Below, one piece after another: positions 35,999-44,728 of a stretch of 64,000 nucleotides of DNA. The translations under genes were made by a program, and so were the position numbers. A model generated the notes under the pieces. That model was not told the DNA's origin, searched no databases, and saw only the letters and a program-made list of their open reading frames with translations. The stretch comes from Hyphomicrobiales bacterium. Lineage in GTDB: Bacteria; Pseudomonadota; Alphaproteobacteria; Rhizobiales; Rhizobiaceae. Location of the stretch: positions 51,668 to 115,667 of the forward strand of contig UCIT01000039.1 in the NCBI GenBank assembly GCA_900472625.1. The letters run 5' to 3'. The stretch's first letter is position 1. Every line of letters begins with the position of its first letter.

Positions 35999-36748
35999 TT
36001 ACCGAAAATCTCGTCCAACGCTTTCCGCTGCCGCGACCGCCTGTTCAGTTCGTCCGCGCTCCAACGCTTCCCGACCCGTGAGACCCTTAAGTTCACCATG
36101 CGGCTGGACCAGGAAACGATAGACTGCCCAGGCACCACCGAGTCTCTCGTGAAGGAGAGAAAGCGCAGCAAATGGCTTTCCATCGGAATCGAGCTGCCAA
36201 TCGGGAAAGCGATAACCACGCTTGGCGCCGTCGAGACCAAGCACCTGACCGTTTTGCCGCTTGGTATTGACTGTCACGCGCGTGGTGCCGAGTAGGCAAG
36301 CAAAGTCATCAGCGCTGAGCATGTTGGGGCGCTCGAGGATTTCTGCGGCTTTCGAGCGTCCGCGTCCCCGGGCCGCAGCAAGAGCTTGCTCAAGTCCAGA
36401 ATCTGCTATGCTGTCCTCAGACAGCGTAGGGGTGGGCAACGCGTCGTCTTCGACCGGAGTTACGACCATTTCGCCTTCTGGATCGACGTCAACGCGGAAG
36501 CTCACACGCTTGCCGGCGGTTCGACTCCTTGAAATCGCCTGACCATATTGCTGCAGGAGTGCCTGTACGCGCTTCGGCTTGTCGGACAGGACTTTGGTCG
36601 CATTATCCGGAACCTTGATTTTGAAGCCGCTCATACCTTCCGGTAAGGCACCGGCGCCTGTCGCCAGAAAGAAAGCCATGGACCTATCTGGTCCATCACT
36701 GCGGGCCGAGCTGTCTTTAGTGCTGGGTTTTGTTTCGGGAGATGCCAT
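35999..36748 (-). CDS. Xre/MbcA/ParS-type antitoxin of the RES toxin
   Basis: A 249-residue protein with a disordered N-terminus, a helix-turn-helix-like part (NMLSADDFACLLGTTRVTVN) and a C-terminal stretch, YRFLVQPHGELKGLTGREAL, that matches the toxin-binding end of Xre/MbcA/ParS antitoxins. It is longer than the usual 120-160 residues because of the N-terminal extension. It directly precedes the RES gene, the standard antitoxin-toxin order, and would repress its own promoter. The toxin is broken, so this antitoxin is now an orphan. Confidence 0.7.
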   Translation of the reverse strand: MASPETKPSTKDSSARSDGPDRSMAFFLATGAGALPEGMSGFKIKVPDNATKVLSDKPKRVQALLQQYGQAISRSRTAGKRVSFRVDVDPEGEMVVTPVEDDALPTPTLSEDSIADSGLEQALAAARGRGRSKAAEILERPNMLSADDFACLLGTTRVTVNTKRQNGQVLGLDGAKRGYRFPDWQLDSDGKPFAALSLLHERLGGAWAVYRFLVQPHGELKGLTGREALERGRTEQAVAAAESVGRDFR

Positions 36749-36990
36749 AACACTGCATCTGTACAGAAGTACCTACCTGGCAAAGATGGATAAGTTCGTA
36801 AAGGCAAGCCAGTCAGTTACCCGGTATTCGGTCGGCTCGAGACAGAAGCCGCTTCGAGCAAAAGACGGCGGATAAAATGTATGGCACCTTACCGAGGCAT
36901 GTTCCAACCATCCCCCGCATGTTCAGCGGGGCTATGGAGTGATCGACATGGCGTTATGAGCGTGATCCGACGCTATCTGACCTGGAAGGA
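36749..36990. other. Intergenic region between the antitoxin gene and the dhaL end
   Basis: Contains the antitoxin promoter (reading left) and the end of the catabolic operon. A six-base stem CCCCGC/GCGGGG at 36913-36931 with a seven-base loop could help end transcription, but no T-tract follows on either strand. Confidence 0.35.
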
Positions 36991-37605
36991 CTAGCTTGCC
37001 GGCATACCGACTGCCTTTACGATGCGGGCGAAAGCGGCCATGCCGGGGTCGTCAAGATCCATGCTGCGCTCCGGCCACAAGCGTGCGCGCCCGACTCGAC
37101 ACGGCTTTCCTCTAAAGTGAAGTATGACATTGTCTGCGGCGTCGCAGGCTGCTCGAGCAGCTCCTTGCCTGGTCGTTTGCGTTTGGACTGCATTGGCGAC
37201 CGCGTGAACGCCATCCACGATCGTTTTGTCCCCAAGTTCGGAACGGCCCAACAGGAGCATCTCATCCCGGGCTGTTGTCAGCAGCGCTGCTATTTCGTCG
37301 ATCTGAACCTTTGGTCGATACGCCAGAAGACCGCCTACGGAAAGCAGTGCCGCGCTGATCAGAGTTCCAAGGCTGGATCCTGTGCTTTCCGCCGCCGCCG
37401 TCGCCATCGCCCTGAACGTTGTTCCAAGATCCTCCTGTGCCGGCTCGACGATTTCAACTGCAGCCAGCAAGCGGACCAGCATTGTGCCGGTGTCACCGTC
37501 CCCCAGCCGGCTATCGGCGGCGTTGATCTCACCTTCCAACGTACGTGCTGCCGTGGCGGCGCGTTTGGCCGCAGCAACGATGTCTATAGAACTCAAGGGG
37601 GTCAT
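36991..37605 (-). CDS. dhaL: Dihydroxyacetone kinase-family subunit DhaL (nucleotide-binding)
   Basis: A 204-residue DhaL subunit, which binds ADP/ATP with magnesium. The signature AADSRLGDGDTGTMLVRLL is at about residues 30-48, followed by STGSSLGTLISAAL. It overlaps the dhaK stop by four bases. No DhaM phosphotransfer subunit is encoded nearby. Paired DhaK-DhaL genes of this kind also phosphorylate four-carbon keto-sugars such as erythrulose, so dihydroxyacetone is not the only candidate. It is the last gene of the nine-gene operon starting at 44583. Confidence 0.88.
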   Translation of the reverse strand: MTPLSSIDIVAAAKRAATAARTLEGEINAADSRLGDGDTGTMLVRLLAAVEIVEPAQEDLGTTFRAMATAAAESTGSSLGTLISAALLSVGGLLAYRPKVQIDEIAALLTTARDEMLLLGRSELGDKTIVDGVHAVANAVQTQTTRQGAARAACDAADNVILHFRGKPCRVGRARLWPERSMDLDDPGMAAFARIVKAVGMPAS

Positions 37606-38597
37606 TGGACGCTCCAGAATGGTGAAGAACTTGGCATGGAGAAAAGCGGTTCGATTTCTTCGTCCACGAAGCAGACGCTGATTGATATTCCCGCCATCTC
37701 CATCGACGTGGCGAATGAACCAACAAAGGAACGAGCGATAGCGAAACCTTTGCCCGACAGGGTTTCATGGGCACGGCGGTAGGCGATGAAGATCTCGTCA
37801 ACCGGCGTTGCCCCAAGATTGTTCAGCATCAGGACGACGCGGGTCCCGCGTGCCTGCGGTTGACGGTCGTCTAGAATTCGTCCGACCATCTCCTCGATCA
37901 AAACGTCTGCAGGCGCCATCGGGCGCCGCCAGATTCCCTGTTCACCGTGAATGCCGATCCCCATTTCGACGTCTCCGTCGATCATGCTGACCACGGGCTG
38001 ATCCGCGGAGGGGAGCCTGCAACCACTCCAGGCCATTCCTATTGTATGGGTGCGATCAACTGTCTTTTGCGCGATGCGCGCGACCTCCTTCAGCTGTAGA
38101 CCCGCCTGGGCTGCTGCTCCAGCCGCCTTGAAAGCGAGAACGATGCCGGCAACGCCACGTCGCTTGTCGCGCTCATGTCCTCCTGCGCTGGCGATATCGT
38201 CCGTCCCAAGCACGGTGTGAATGTTTTTCACATTCGCCATCTTCGACGCCATGCTGAAATTCATCCGATCGCCGCCATAGTTTCCGAACAGAAGGAGAAC
38301 CCCTTCCCCGGAATTGGCGGCGTCAATTGCGTCGATGCATGACTGCAGCACTGGCCCTTCGAACACGTTGCCGACCGCACACGCGTCCAACAGTCCATCG
38401 CCAAGGTAGCCGCAAAACAGCGGCAGGTGCCCCGAGCCACCGCCGGTCACGATTCCCACCTTGCCCCTTATGGCGCCACCGCGCCGAACGATCGTACGGC
38501 CGGTCTTTCCTGACCGGGCGAGGTCGGGATAAGCAAGCACAAGCCCCGACAGGCTCTCATCGACGTAGCTTGACGGGCTGTTCATCAATTTTTTCAA
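37602..38597 (-). CDS. dhaK: Dihydroxyacetone kinase-family subunit DhaK (substrate-binding)
   Basis: A 331-residue DhaK subunit, which binds the keto-sugar covalently through a histidine. GIVTGGGSGHLPLFCGYLG near residue 50 and GNYGGDRMNF are conserved, and the substrate histidine is in EMGIGIHGEQGIWR near residue 212. The gene follows the second permease by 18 bases and so belongs to the oxidase-transporter operon, an unusual partner for an amino-acid-type importer. Confidence 0.9.
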   Translation of the reverse strand: MKKLMNSPSSYVDESLSGLVLAYPDLARSGKTGRTIVRRGGAIRGKVGIVTGGGSGHLPLFCGYLGDGLLDACAVGNVFEGPVLQSCIDAIDAANSGEGVLLLFGNYGGDRMNFSMASKMANVKNIHTVLGTDDIASAGGHERDKRRGVAGIVLAFKAAGAAAQAGLQLKEVARIAQKTVDRTHTIGMAWSGCRLPSADQPVVSMIDGDVEMGIGIHGEQGIWRRPMAPADVLIEEMVGRILDDRQPQARGTRVVLMLNNLGATPVDEIFIAYRRAHETLSGKGFAIARSFVGSFATSMEMAGISISVCFVDEEIEPLFSMPSSSPFWSVQ

Positions 38598-38615
38598 GGT
38601 ATTTCCTCTTAGCGT

Positions 38616-39332
38616 TTAGATGGATTGGGCCAGAAGGATCGCTTCGGCATCTGGTCGTCGCCATCGGGTTGGCCCTCTTGCCAAACGGCGTTCGACAAGA
38701 CGGACAGCGAGCGACGCAGGCCATGCCATCGCGAAATAAAGGCAGGCAGTCAGGGCAAAGACATGCAGAGGAAGAAAACTCTCCGACATGATCGCACGGG
38801 AGGTCAGCGTCAGCTCGGGGACCGCGATCAGCGCGCAGATCGAGCTATCCTTCATAAGAGAGATCAGGTTGACGAGCAGAGGTGCGAGCATGTGCCTGAT
38901 CGCCTGGGGTAGCATGACCAGTCGAAATGTCTGTGCCGGTGTCAGACCGGCGGCCAGTGCCGCCTCGCGTTGCCCACGAGGAATGACGCCGAGTCCCGCT
39001 CTGAAAACCTCCGAAAGGTAGGCGCCATACACCAACGCCAGACCGATCGTGCCAGCCGCGAAGGCGGACACGACGATCCCGCTGGCCGGTAAGCCGAAAT
39101 AGATCAGATAAAGGATCACCAGAATGGGAACGCCACGGGCGACGGCGACATAGATATTGGCAATGAGCCGAATGGACGCTGCCGACCGATTGCGGAAATA
39201 CTCGATCGAGAGACCAAACACCAAGGCCAGGCTGAACCCGGCGCATGTCAAGGCCAGGCTGGTGACGAGAGCCTCCGAGAGCCTCGGTGCCCAGTCGGCA
39301 AGATTTGCCAGGATCGTCTCAAGGAATTGCAT
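38616..39332 (-). CDS. Polar amino acid ABC transporter permease (HisM/GlnP type)
   Basis: A 238-residue inner-membrane permease with about five helices. The EAA loop reads QREAALAAGLTPAQTFRLVM, followed by LPQAIRHMLAPLLVN and LMKDSSICALI, the signature of the polar amino acid family. It is one base downstream of the first permease and pairs with it. Confidence 0.93.
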   Translation of the reverse strand: MQFLETILANLADWAPRLSEALVTSLALTCAGFSLALVFGLSIEYFRNRSAASIRLIANIYVAVARGVPILVILYLIYFGLPASGIVVSAFAAGTIGLALVYGAYLSEVFRAGLGVIPRGQREAALAAGLTPAQTFRLVMLPQAIRHMLAPLLVNLISLMKDSSICALIAVPELTLTSRAIMSESFLPLHVFALTACLYFAMAWPASLAVRLVERRLARGPTRWRRPDAEAILLAQSI

Positions 39333-39333
39333 G

Positions 39334-39981
39334 TCAATACTCCAGTCGACGCTCGAACAATACGAAGGCTTGTCCGACGATGAATGTCAGTGCGAGATAA
39401 AGAAGCGCTGCGGCTCCGTAGACCCAGGCAGTCGCGAACGTCTCGTTGACGATCTGGCGCGCATTGAACATCACTTCCGGCGCTGCGATCGCAGCAACGA
39501 GCGAGGTGTCCTTCACGAGCCCAACGGAATAATTGCCGAGAGGTGGCAACGCGAGACGAAGCCCCTGAGGCAGGATGACGAGGCGAAAGGCGGCCAGAGG
39601 TTTCAGCCCAATTGCGGCCGCGGCTTCGCTTTGTCCTTTCGTGACCGATTGAAAACCGGCGCGAATTATGTCGAACACGACCGCCCCACCGATCATGCCA
39701 AGGCCAGCGATAGCCGCCGTCAGCGACGAAAGCCGCAGGCCAAGGGCTGCCAGCCCGAAATAGAGCAGAAACAGGAAGGTCAGGCTCGGAACGTTCCTGA
39801 GCGCTTCCACATAGGCCCGGATGACAAATGCCGTTGCGCGGGCACGGGCAAGATTGTCGATTGTCGCCAGCGTCAGACCAATTGCCATGGCGAGTGCAAG
39901 GGCGCCGAGACTGACCTCGATTGTCACGATCGCGCCGGACAGCAATGCATCGACAATTCTGTTCAACATGGCGAGGTTCAT
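39334..39981 (-). CDS. Polar amino acid ABC transporter permease (HisQ/GlnP type)
   Basis: A 215-residue permease with about five helices and the EAA loop SEAAAAIGLKPLAAFRLVIL, followed by PLGNYSVGLVKDTSLVAAI. It overlaps the ATPase gene by four bases. With the second permease it forms the channel of the importer. Confidence 0.93.
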   Translation of the reverse strand: MNLAMLNRIVDALLSGAIVTIEVSLGALALAMAIGLTLATIDNLARARATAFVIRAYVEALRNVPSLTFLFLLYFGLAALGLRLSSLTAAIAGLGMIGGAVVFDIIRAGFQSVTKGQSEAAAAIGLKPLAAFRLVILPQGLRLALPPLGNYSVGLVKDTSLVAAIAAPEVMFNARQIVNETFATAWVYGAAALLYLALTFIVGQAFVLFERRLEY

Positions 39982-40757
39982 GGACGCCCCTCCGGTCGTG
40001 ACAGGCTGGACAGAAATTGGCGAAGGCGCGGTTCGCGAGGATGGTCGAGTATTTGACGGCTGGGGCCCTCTTCCACGATGCGACCGCCGTCCATGAAGAG
40101 AATTCTGTCGGCAACTTCCCGAGCGAAGGCGATCTCATGGGTAACAAGCACCATTGAACGCCCTTCGTTTGCGAGCTCCTTGATCACATTCAACACCTCG
40201 CCCACCAGTTCTGGATCGAGCGCGGAGGTGGGTTCATCGAAAAGCAGGAGTTTTGGCTGCTGTGCGAGCGCGCGGGCTATGGCCACGCGCTGCTGTTGTC
40301 CTCCAGACAGGCGGGACGGCATTTCTCCGGACTTATGGCCGAGATGAACCTTTGCAAGCAGCTCATCAGCCAGCTTCGCAGCCTCGTTCGCGGCAAGGCC
40401 ACGAACCTTTCGAGGTTGAAGGGCGACGTTTGCCTGGACAGAGAGATGTGGCCAGAGGTGAAAGTGCTGGAACACCATGCCGATCTCGGCGCGTTGCGGT
40501 GCGAGTTCGGCGTCGGTCATGAGCCTGCCGTCAGCCCGCCGACCGATCAGCTCGCCATCAATCCTGATATCGCCGTTCGTCGGCGGATCGAGAAAGTTGA
40601 TTGCCCTCAGACATGTCGATTTGCCGGAGCCGCTCGGACCAATAAGGGCGATCCGTTCGCCGCGACCAAGTGTGAATGAGACATCTTTGAGGACAGGCAA
40701 GGCACCATATGATTTGTTGAGTCTATCGACGGTCAGGAGAGTATGGGTGTCTGTCAT
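39978..40757 (-). CDS. Polar amino acid ABC transporter ATPase (GlnQ type)
   Basis: A 259-residue ATPase. Walker A GPSGSGKST is near residue 39, the signature LSGGQQQRVAIARAL near 145, Walker B LLLFDEPTSALDPE near 165 and the switch histidine in LVTHEIAFAREVAD. The ATG at 40757 (MTDTHTLLTVDRLNKSYG) fits the family; the frame stays open upstream, but that would overlap the binding-protein gene. It energises the two permeases downstream. Confidence 0.94.
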   Translation of the reverse strand: MTDTHTLLTVDRLNKSYGALPVLKDVSFTLGRGERIALIGPSGSGKSTCLRAINFLDPPTNGDIRIDGELIGRRADGRLMTDAELAPQRAEIGMVFQHFHLWPHLSVQANVALQPRKVRGLAANEAAKLADELLAKVHLGHKSGEMPSRLSGGQQQRVAIARALAQQPKLLLFDEPTSALDPELVGEVLNVIKELANEGRSMVLVTHEIAFAREVADRILFMDGGRIVEEGPSRQILDHPREPRLRQFLSSLSRPEGRP

Positions 40758-40815
40758 GGCGAACTCCAGGGCGCGAGGTTGAGACGACCGGCATCTGCCG
40801 GTCGCCAATGTCTGG

Positions 40816-41688
40816 CTACTGGCCACAAACGGGCGGAACCCAGTCGGCGGGCCGATCGACGCCGGCACGAAAGTTCTGTGGCGACGGCGTGTAGTTCGCC
40901 TCGCTGATGTTGCCGTATTTCTTTCCGATGGCCTTGACCTCGCACGTCGTCCAGAGCTTTCGGATTTCGCCGCTGATGGCGTCCGACAGCACCTGGTTTT
41001 CCTTTGAGAGCCCAAAGACATACTGGCGACCGATGCCGGTCAGTAGCGGGAAATCAGGCTTGTTGTCGGTGAAGGGAAGGTTGACGAGCCCCCAGTCGGG
41101 GTTCTTCGAAATGGCGTAATCGATCACCGGCGGATCGCCGACAAGTGCGTGGATACGTCCGGCCATGAGGTCACGCAGGGCCGCGTCTGAACTGTCGTAG
41201 AGTGACAGTTCAAGCCCCTTGATGCGTCGGAGTTCCGGTAGGAATGAAAAACCGGTCATCGAACCGACCTTCATGTCTTCCAGGTTTGCCAGGGTATGCC
41301 AACCGTCATCCTTCCCTGACGTAATGCCATTCTGGAAGTAGCCGCTTGGATCAGTAAGCGAGAGCGTGCCTGCCCGCTGTTCGGTCCAGGCGACATTGCC
41401 GCCAATAATGTCGACGCGACCGGTCTGCACGGCGGCTATTGCTCCTGACCACTCCATTGGAACAGGTTTGATCGCAAGTCCGAGATGCTCGGCCGCGAGT
41501 TGCAGGATCTCGCCATCGTAGCCAATGAGCTTGCCGTCACGAGCGACCAGGCCCGGCATGTCGCCCGTGATCGCAACCGACAATGTGCCGGGTTCGACAA
41601 GCCTATATGATGATGTATCGGCCGCTATCGACGGCCCGGCCACCAGCGCCATGACGCTGGCTATTGCAATGAGTGTCGCAGTCTTCAT
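40816..41688 (-). CDS. Polar amino acid ABC transporter substrate-binding protein
   Basis: A 290-residue periplasmic protein of solute-binding family 3. The signal peptide MKTATLIAIASVMALVAGPS ends near SIAADTSS. The mature protein has LIGYDGEILQLAAEHLGL and VQTGRVDIIGGNVAWTEQRA, the usual first lobe. The ligand is unknown; the oxidase genes next to it suggest an N-substituted amino acid or opine-like compound. It lies 33 bases after the oxidase gene in the same operon. Confidence 0.9.
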   Translation of the reverse strand: MKTATLIAIASVMALVAGPSIAADTSSYRLVEPGTLSVAITGDMPGLVARDGKLIGYDGEILQLAAEHLGLAIKPVPMEWSGAIAAVQTGRVDIIGGNVAWTEQRAGTLSLTDPSGYFQNGITSGKDDGWHTLANLEDMKVGSMTGFSFLPELRRIKGLELSLYDSSDAALRDLMAGRIHALVGDPPVIDYAISKNPDWGLVNLPFTDNKPDFPLLTGIGRQYVFGLSKENQVLSDAISGEIRKLWTTCEVKAIGKKYGNISEANYTPSPQNFRAGVDRPADWVPPVCGQ

Positions 41689-41721
41689 GATCGTTGTTCC
41701 CTTTCCTTGTTGTGAGACTGA

Positions 41722-42876
41722 TCAGGTCGGCACAGCAGCGACCGGCGCTGCCGAATTGGATTTTGGTTCGCCGAAGCGGGTCATCGACAGCCCGTCGAGC
41801 GACGTCGGTGAGCCTCCTTCGAGACTGAGTTCCGCGAGCACCGCCCCGACGGCAGGGCCAAGCTGAAAGCCATGTCCGGAAAATCCGAAGGCATGGAAAA
41901 GGTTGGGCGTGCTCGGGCTCGCTCCGACGACCGGAAGCCCATCGGGCATGCGCCCCTCGATGCCAGTCCAGCTACGAACCAGGAGAACGTTGGCGAGAGC
42001 TGGCACCATCTTAATCGCAGCGCTGGCTGCCTCCATCGTCACATCCGCCAGCGGTCGCGCGCGAAGAGCATCGCGGTCGGCAGTGCCAAGGCCAGATCCG
42101 AAGATCACGCTTCCGTGGCCGGTCGCCTGTCTGACATAGATGCCGCCGCCGCAGATTCCGAGATTGGGGCCGACCAACGGTGCGATCGGTTCGGTGACGC
42201 ACATGTTTGGCGCCATCACCTCTTCGCGAACAATATCCCCGAACCATTTGGCGACGCCGGCGCCCCATGCTCCCGCCGTGTTGATAAGGCGGCGGGCGTG
42301 GACTGGAGCATCTTCTCCGGCAGCGAAAAGTTTAAAGCCGTTCCGATCGGCAACCGCGAGCTTGATACTGCATTGCTCGCGTATGACAGCGCCCTTCTCA
42401 CGTGCGCAACGGGCAAAGGCTGGAGCGACGAGCCTTGGATTGGCCTGGCCGTCCTCCGCGCAGAGGGAGCCACCTGCAAAGTAATGTCCAAGATAAGGAT
42501 AACGCCGGCGCAAATCCGAACGATCGAGAATCTTGAGTGAGAGGCCGAAGGAACTGACCATTTGTTGATGGGCAACGAGTTCCGCCATGTCGGCGTCGTT
42601 GCGGGCGAGCTTCAGATGACCAGTTACCGAGAATTCGCAGTCTTGCCCGATGAGATCGACGAGCCGCCCCCACATCGCCCGGCTCCTTCGCGCCAGGGGC
42701 AATTCGGCGGGATGGCGACCCTGTTGGCGTACGCCCCCGTAATTCACTCCACTTGCCTGTGCACCGCATCGGCCCCGTTCGAAAAGAATGACGGAGGCGC
42801 CCCGGCGGCGGGCGTGCAGTGCTGCGGAGCAGCCCGCGAGGCCGCCCCCGATGATGGCGACGTCAAAGCTGGTCAT
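41722..42876 (-). CDS. FAD-dependent amine/amino-acid oxidoreductase (beta subunit type)
   Basis: A 384-residue member of the DAO family. The FAD motif FDVAIIGGGLAGCSAALHAR is at the N-terminus, and the C-terminal region (PDGLPVVGASPSTPNLFHAF then GFSGHGFQLGPAVG) is typical. Related enzymes are the catalytic subunits of octopine/nopaline oxidase and D-hydroxyproline dehydrogenase, which oxidise a C-N bond. It overlaps the alpha-subunit gene by 14 bases, and a small ferredoxin-type gene completes the set. Confidence 0.88.
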   Translation of the reverse strand: MTSFDVAIIGGGLAGCSAALHARRRGASVILFERGRCGAQASGVNYGGVRQQGRHPAELPLARRSRAMWGRLVDLIGQDCEFSVTGHLKLARNDADMAELVAHQQMVSSFGLSLKILDRSDLRRRYPYLGHYFAGGSLCAEDGQANPRLVAPAFARCAREKGAVIREQCSIKLAVADRNGFKLFAAGEDAPVHARRLINTAGAWGAGVAKWFGDIVREEVMAPNMCVTEPIAPLVGPNLGICGGGIYVRQATGHGSVIFGSGLGTADRDALRARPLADVTMEAASAAIKMVPALANVLLVRSWTGIEGRMPDGLPVVGASPSTPNLFHAFGFSGHGFQLGPAVGAVLAELSLEGGSPTSLDGLSMTRFGEPKSNSAAPVAAVPT

Positions 42877-44248
42877 GTGTTCGTCTCGCTAGCGATGTCA
42901 GTGGGACCGGCTTCACCGGCGCCTGTCCCCGGATCCGCCCGACGGCAGCAATATCGACTGCCGCTTGCGCCGCGATCAGCTCCGCCGCCATCGGCGCACA
43001 GACACGCCCCTGGCAACGGCCCATGCCAAGCCGTGTGAACGCCTTTATCCGGTTGATGTCGCATTCTCCCGAGGTGGTCACCGCCTCGCGCAGGCTCCCG
43101 GCTGTCAGGCCCTCGCACCTGCAGATCACCGTGTCGTCAGGAGACATGGATGCCATGCGCGACGGAAATGGGAACACCCCATCCAGCGCGCGCCGGAACG
43201 CATCCATCCGCGCCACGCGCTGCCGTAGTCCCGACACCCGCGGCGCATGGGCGCTCGCTTCATCAGCGAGCAACGCGCGGGCGGCGAGTTCCCCCGTCAT
43301 TTCTGCGACTTCGCTCCCGCGAATTGCAAGCCCGTCCCCTGCGAAATAAACGCCTCTGACGGAGCTGCGCCCGTCGGCATCGGTCTTGGGCAACCACTGG
43401 CGGTGTTGCCTGTCGAATCTGAAATCGACCCCCAGCAGATCAGCAAGCTGCGTTTCCGATTTCAGTCCGTAGCCTATTCCCACGGCATCACAGGTCAGTG
43501 TCGTCTCGCGCGTCCCCTTGAGGAAGCGCACGCCGGACACGCGCCCATCCCGATTTCTCAGTATCTCGGTTGGTTCAGCACGGGTCTCCACCACAATGCC
43601 ATGCGCGCGAAGCCAGGCCATGTAGTAGAGGCCTTTAGCAAGGATCCGACCACCCGCGACCAGTCCCGCCATGGACGACACATGGCGAAATGGGTCAGCG
43701 TGCTCGAGGACGGCAACCACGCGGGCTCCCGCCCGGGCATATTGATAGGCGACGAGGTAGAGAAGCGGCCCGCTTCCGACGAAGACGACCTCGCCGCCAA
43801 TCAGCGATGCTTGCGCCTTGAGCGCGATTTGCGCCCCGCCAAGCGTGAAGACACCGGGTCCCGTCCATCCTTTGACCGGAACAATCCGGTCCATCGCGCC
43901 GGGTGCGACGATCAATCTTGTCCATGGCTGACGAAGTGCCCCGTCTTTCCGCGCCAGATGAATAGTACCAGGCTCGATACCCCATATCAGCGTCTCCGGG
44001 TAATAGGTGATCGACGGCAAGATGGCGGCGAAATGCTCTCCCAAGGCGTGCGCGCGGGTCGCCTCGAAGCCATAGGTGTCCTTGCCGCTTCGGGCCAGGG
44101 GAGCAGGCGCACGCCGGAAAATCTGGCCGCCCGGGAACATGCCTTCGTCGATGAGGATCGGTTTGTGGCCGGCTTCGACAAGCGCGCGCGCAGCGCTGAC
44201 GCCTGCCGGTCCGGCCCCCACGATGACAACTGGATCGGTCGCGCTCAT
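42863..44248 (-). CDS. FAD/NAD(P)-binding oxidoreductase with [2Fe-2S] domain (alpha subunit type)
   Basis: A 461-residue flavoprotein of the HcnB / OoxA type. An FAD-binding motif VVIVGAGPAGVSAARAL stands at residues 7-23 and a second nucleotide-binding fold GGEVVFVGSGPLLYLVAYQY near 165. The C-terminal BFD-like domain keeps four cysteines, in VICRCEGLT and GMGRCQGRVCAPM, that would hold a [2Fe-2S] cluster. The ATG at 44248 overlaps the TGA of the gamma-subunit gene; a longer frame to 44362 is not supported. It passes electrons between the beta and gamma subunits in related enzymes. Confidence 0.88.
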   Translation of the reverse strand: MSATDPVVIVGAGPAGVSAARALVEAGHKPILIDEGMFPGGQIFRRAPAPLARSGKDTYGFEATRAHALGEHFAAILPSITYYPETLIWGIEPGTIHLARKDGALRQPWTRLIVAPGAMDRIVPVKGWTGPGVFTLGGAQIALKAQASLIGGEVVFVGSGPLLYLVAYQYARAGARVVAVLEHADPFRHVSSMAGLVAGGRILAKGLYYMAWLRAHGIVVETRAEPTEILRNRDGRVSGVRFLKGTRETTLTCDAVGIGYGLKSETQLADLLGVDFRFDRQHRQWLPKTDADGRSSVRGVYFAGDGLAIRGSEVAEMTGELAARALLADEASAHAPRVSGLRQRVARMDAFRRALDGVFPFPSRMASMSPDDTVICRCEGLTAGSLREAVTTSGECDINRIKAFTRLGMGRCQGRVCAPMAAELIAAQAAVDIAAVGRIRGQAPVKPVPLTSLARRTHDQL

Positions 44249-44583
44249 GCTCCCGCCCCTGCGCCTGCCCCTGCCCCTGCCTCTGGCGCGGACGTGGAAA
44301 GCGAAACGTTCGTTTCGACAAGGCTGGTGCACGCCCGGATACGTTCGCCCGAGCTCGTCCATAGCCAGCAGTCCTGACAGGCGCCCATCCAGCAGAAGCC
44401 TGACCTGCGTTCCTCAAGAAACTCAAAGTTGCGGACATGCCCAAGATCAGCATTGAGGGCGGCGAGCAAGGTCTCGCCCTTGCGGGCCGTGACCTTCCGG
44501 CCATCGACAAGAAACTCCACCGGCGCCGATGCCGCTACTTCAAGCCTTTTCAGGCTGAAGGCTGTTCGCTCTAGCGATCTCAT
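44245..44583 (-). CDS. (2Fe-2S)-binding subunit (gamma / HcnA type) with a Gly-Ala tail
   Basis: A 112-residue plant-type ferredoxin domain. The cysteines follow the C-x4-C-x2-C plus distal C pattern in GFCWMGACQDCWLW and IRACTSLVE. PVEFLVDGRKVTARKGETLL is the typical first strand pair. The last 12 residues are an alternating Ala-Gly tail coded by six-base repeats that run right up to the start of the alpha-subunit gene. It is the first gene of the operon, and its promoter region is shared with the divergent MmgE/PrpD gene. Confidence 0.88.
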   Translation of the reverse strand: MRSLERTAFSLKRLEVAASAPVEFLVDGRKVTARKGETLLAALNADLGHVRNFEFLEERRSGFCWMGACQDCWLWTSSGERIRACTSLVETNVSLSTSAPEAGAGAGAGAGA

Positions 44584-44618
44584 CTTGTCATCCTCCCATT
44601 GCTACCGAAGTACAGATA

Positions 44619-44633
44619 ATCCATAATATGGAT
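44619..44633. promoter_or_regulatory. Candidate operator of the IclR regulator
   Basis: The perfect 15-base palindrome ATCCAT-AAT-ATGGAT lies between the divergent oxidase operon (start 44583) and the MmgE/PrpD gene (start 44729). IclR-family operators are often palindromes of about this length. The regulator is encoded one gene away, so control of both transcripts from this site is likely but unproven. Confidence 0.5.
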
Positions 44634-44728
44634 ACAATGAGAGAATCAAATTCGAATTCATTCAATCTCGTCACAGCTGTTCGAAACTTCGAAACGACCT
44701 GTGGTAGCAACGAAAGGACGTCGCCTCC

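Noticed and set aside
44249..44362. N-terminal extension of the alpha-subunit gene
   Set aside because: It is the antisense-phase reading of the repeat-rich end of the gamma-subunit gene; the ATGA overlap at 44245-44248 gives a normal flavoprotein start.
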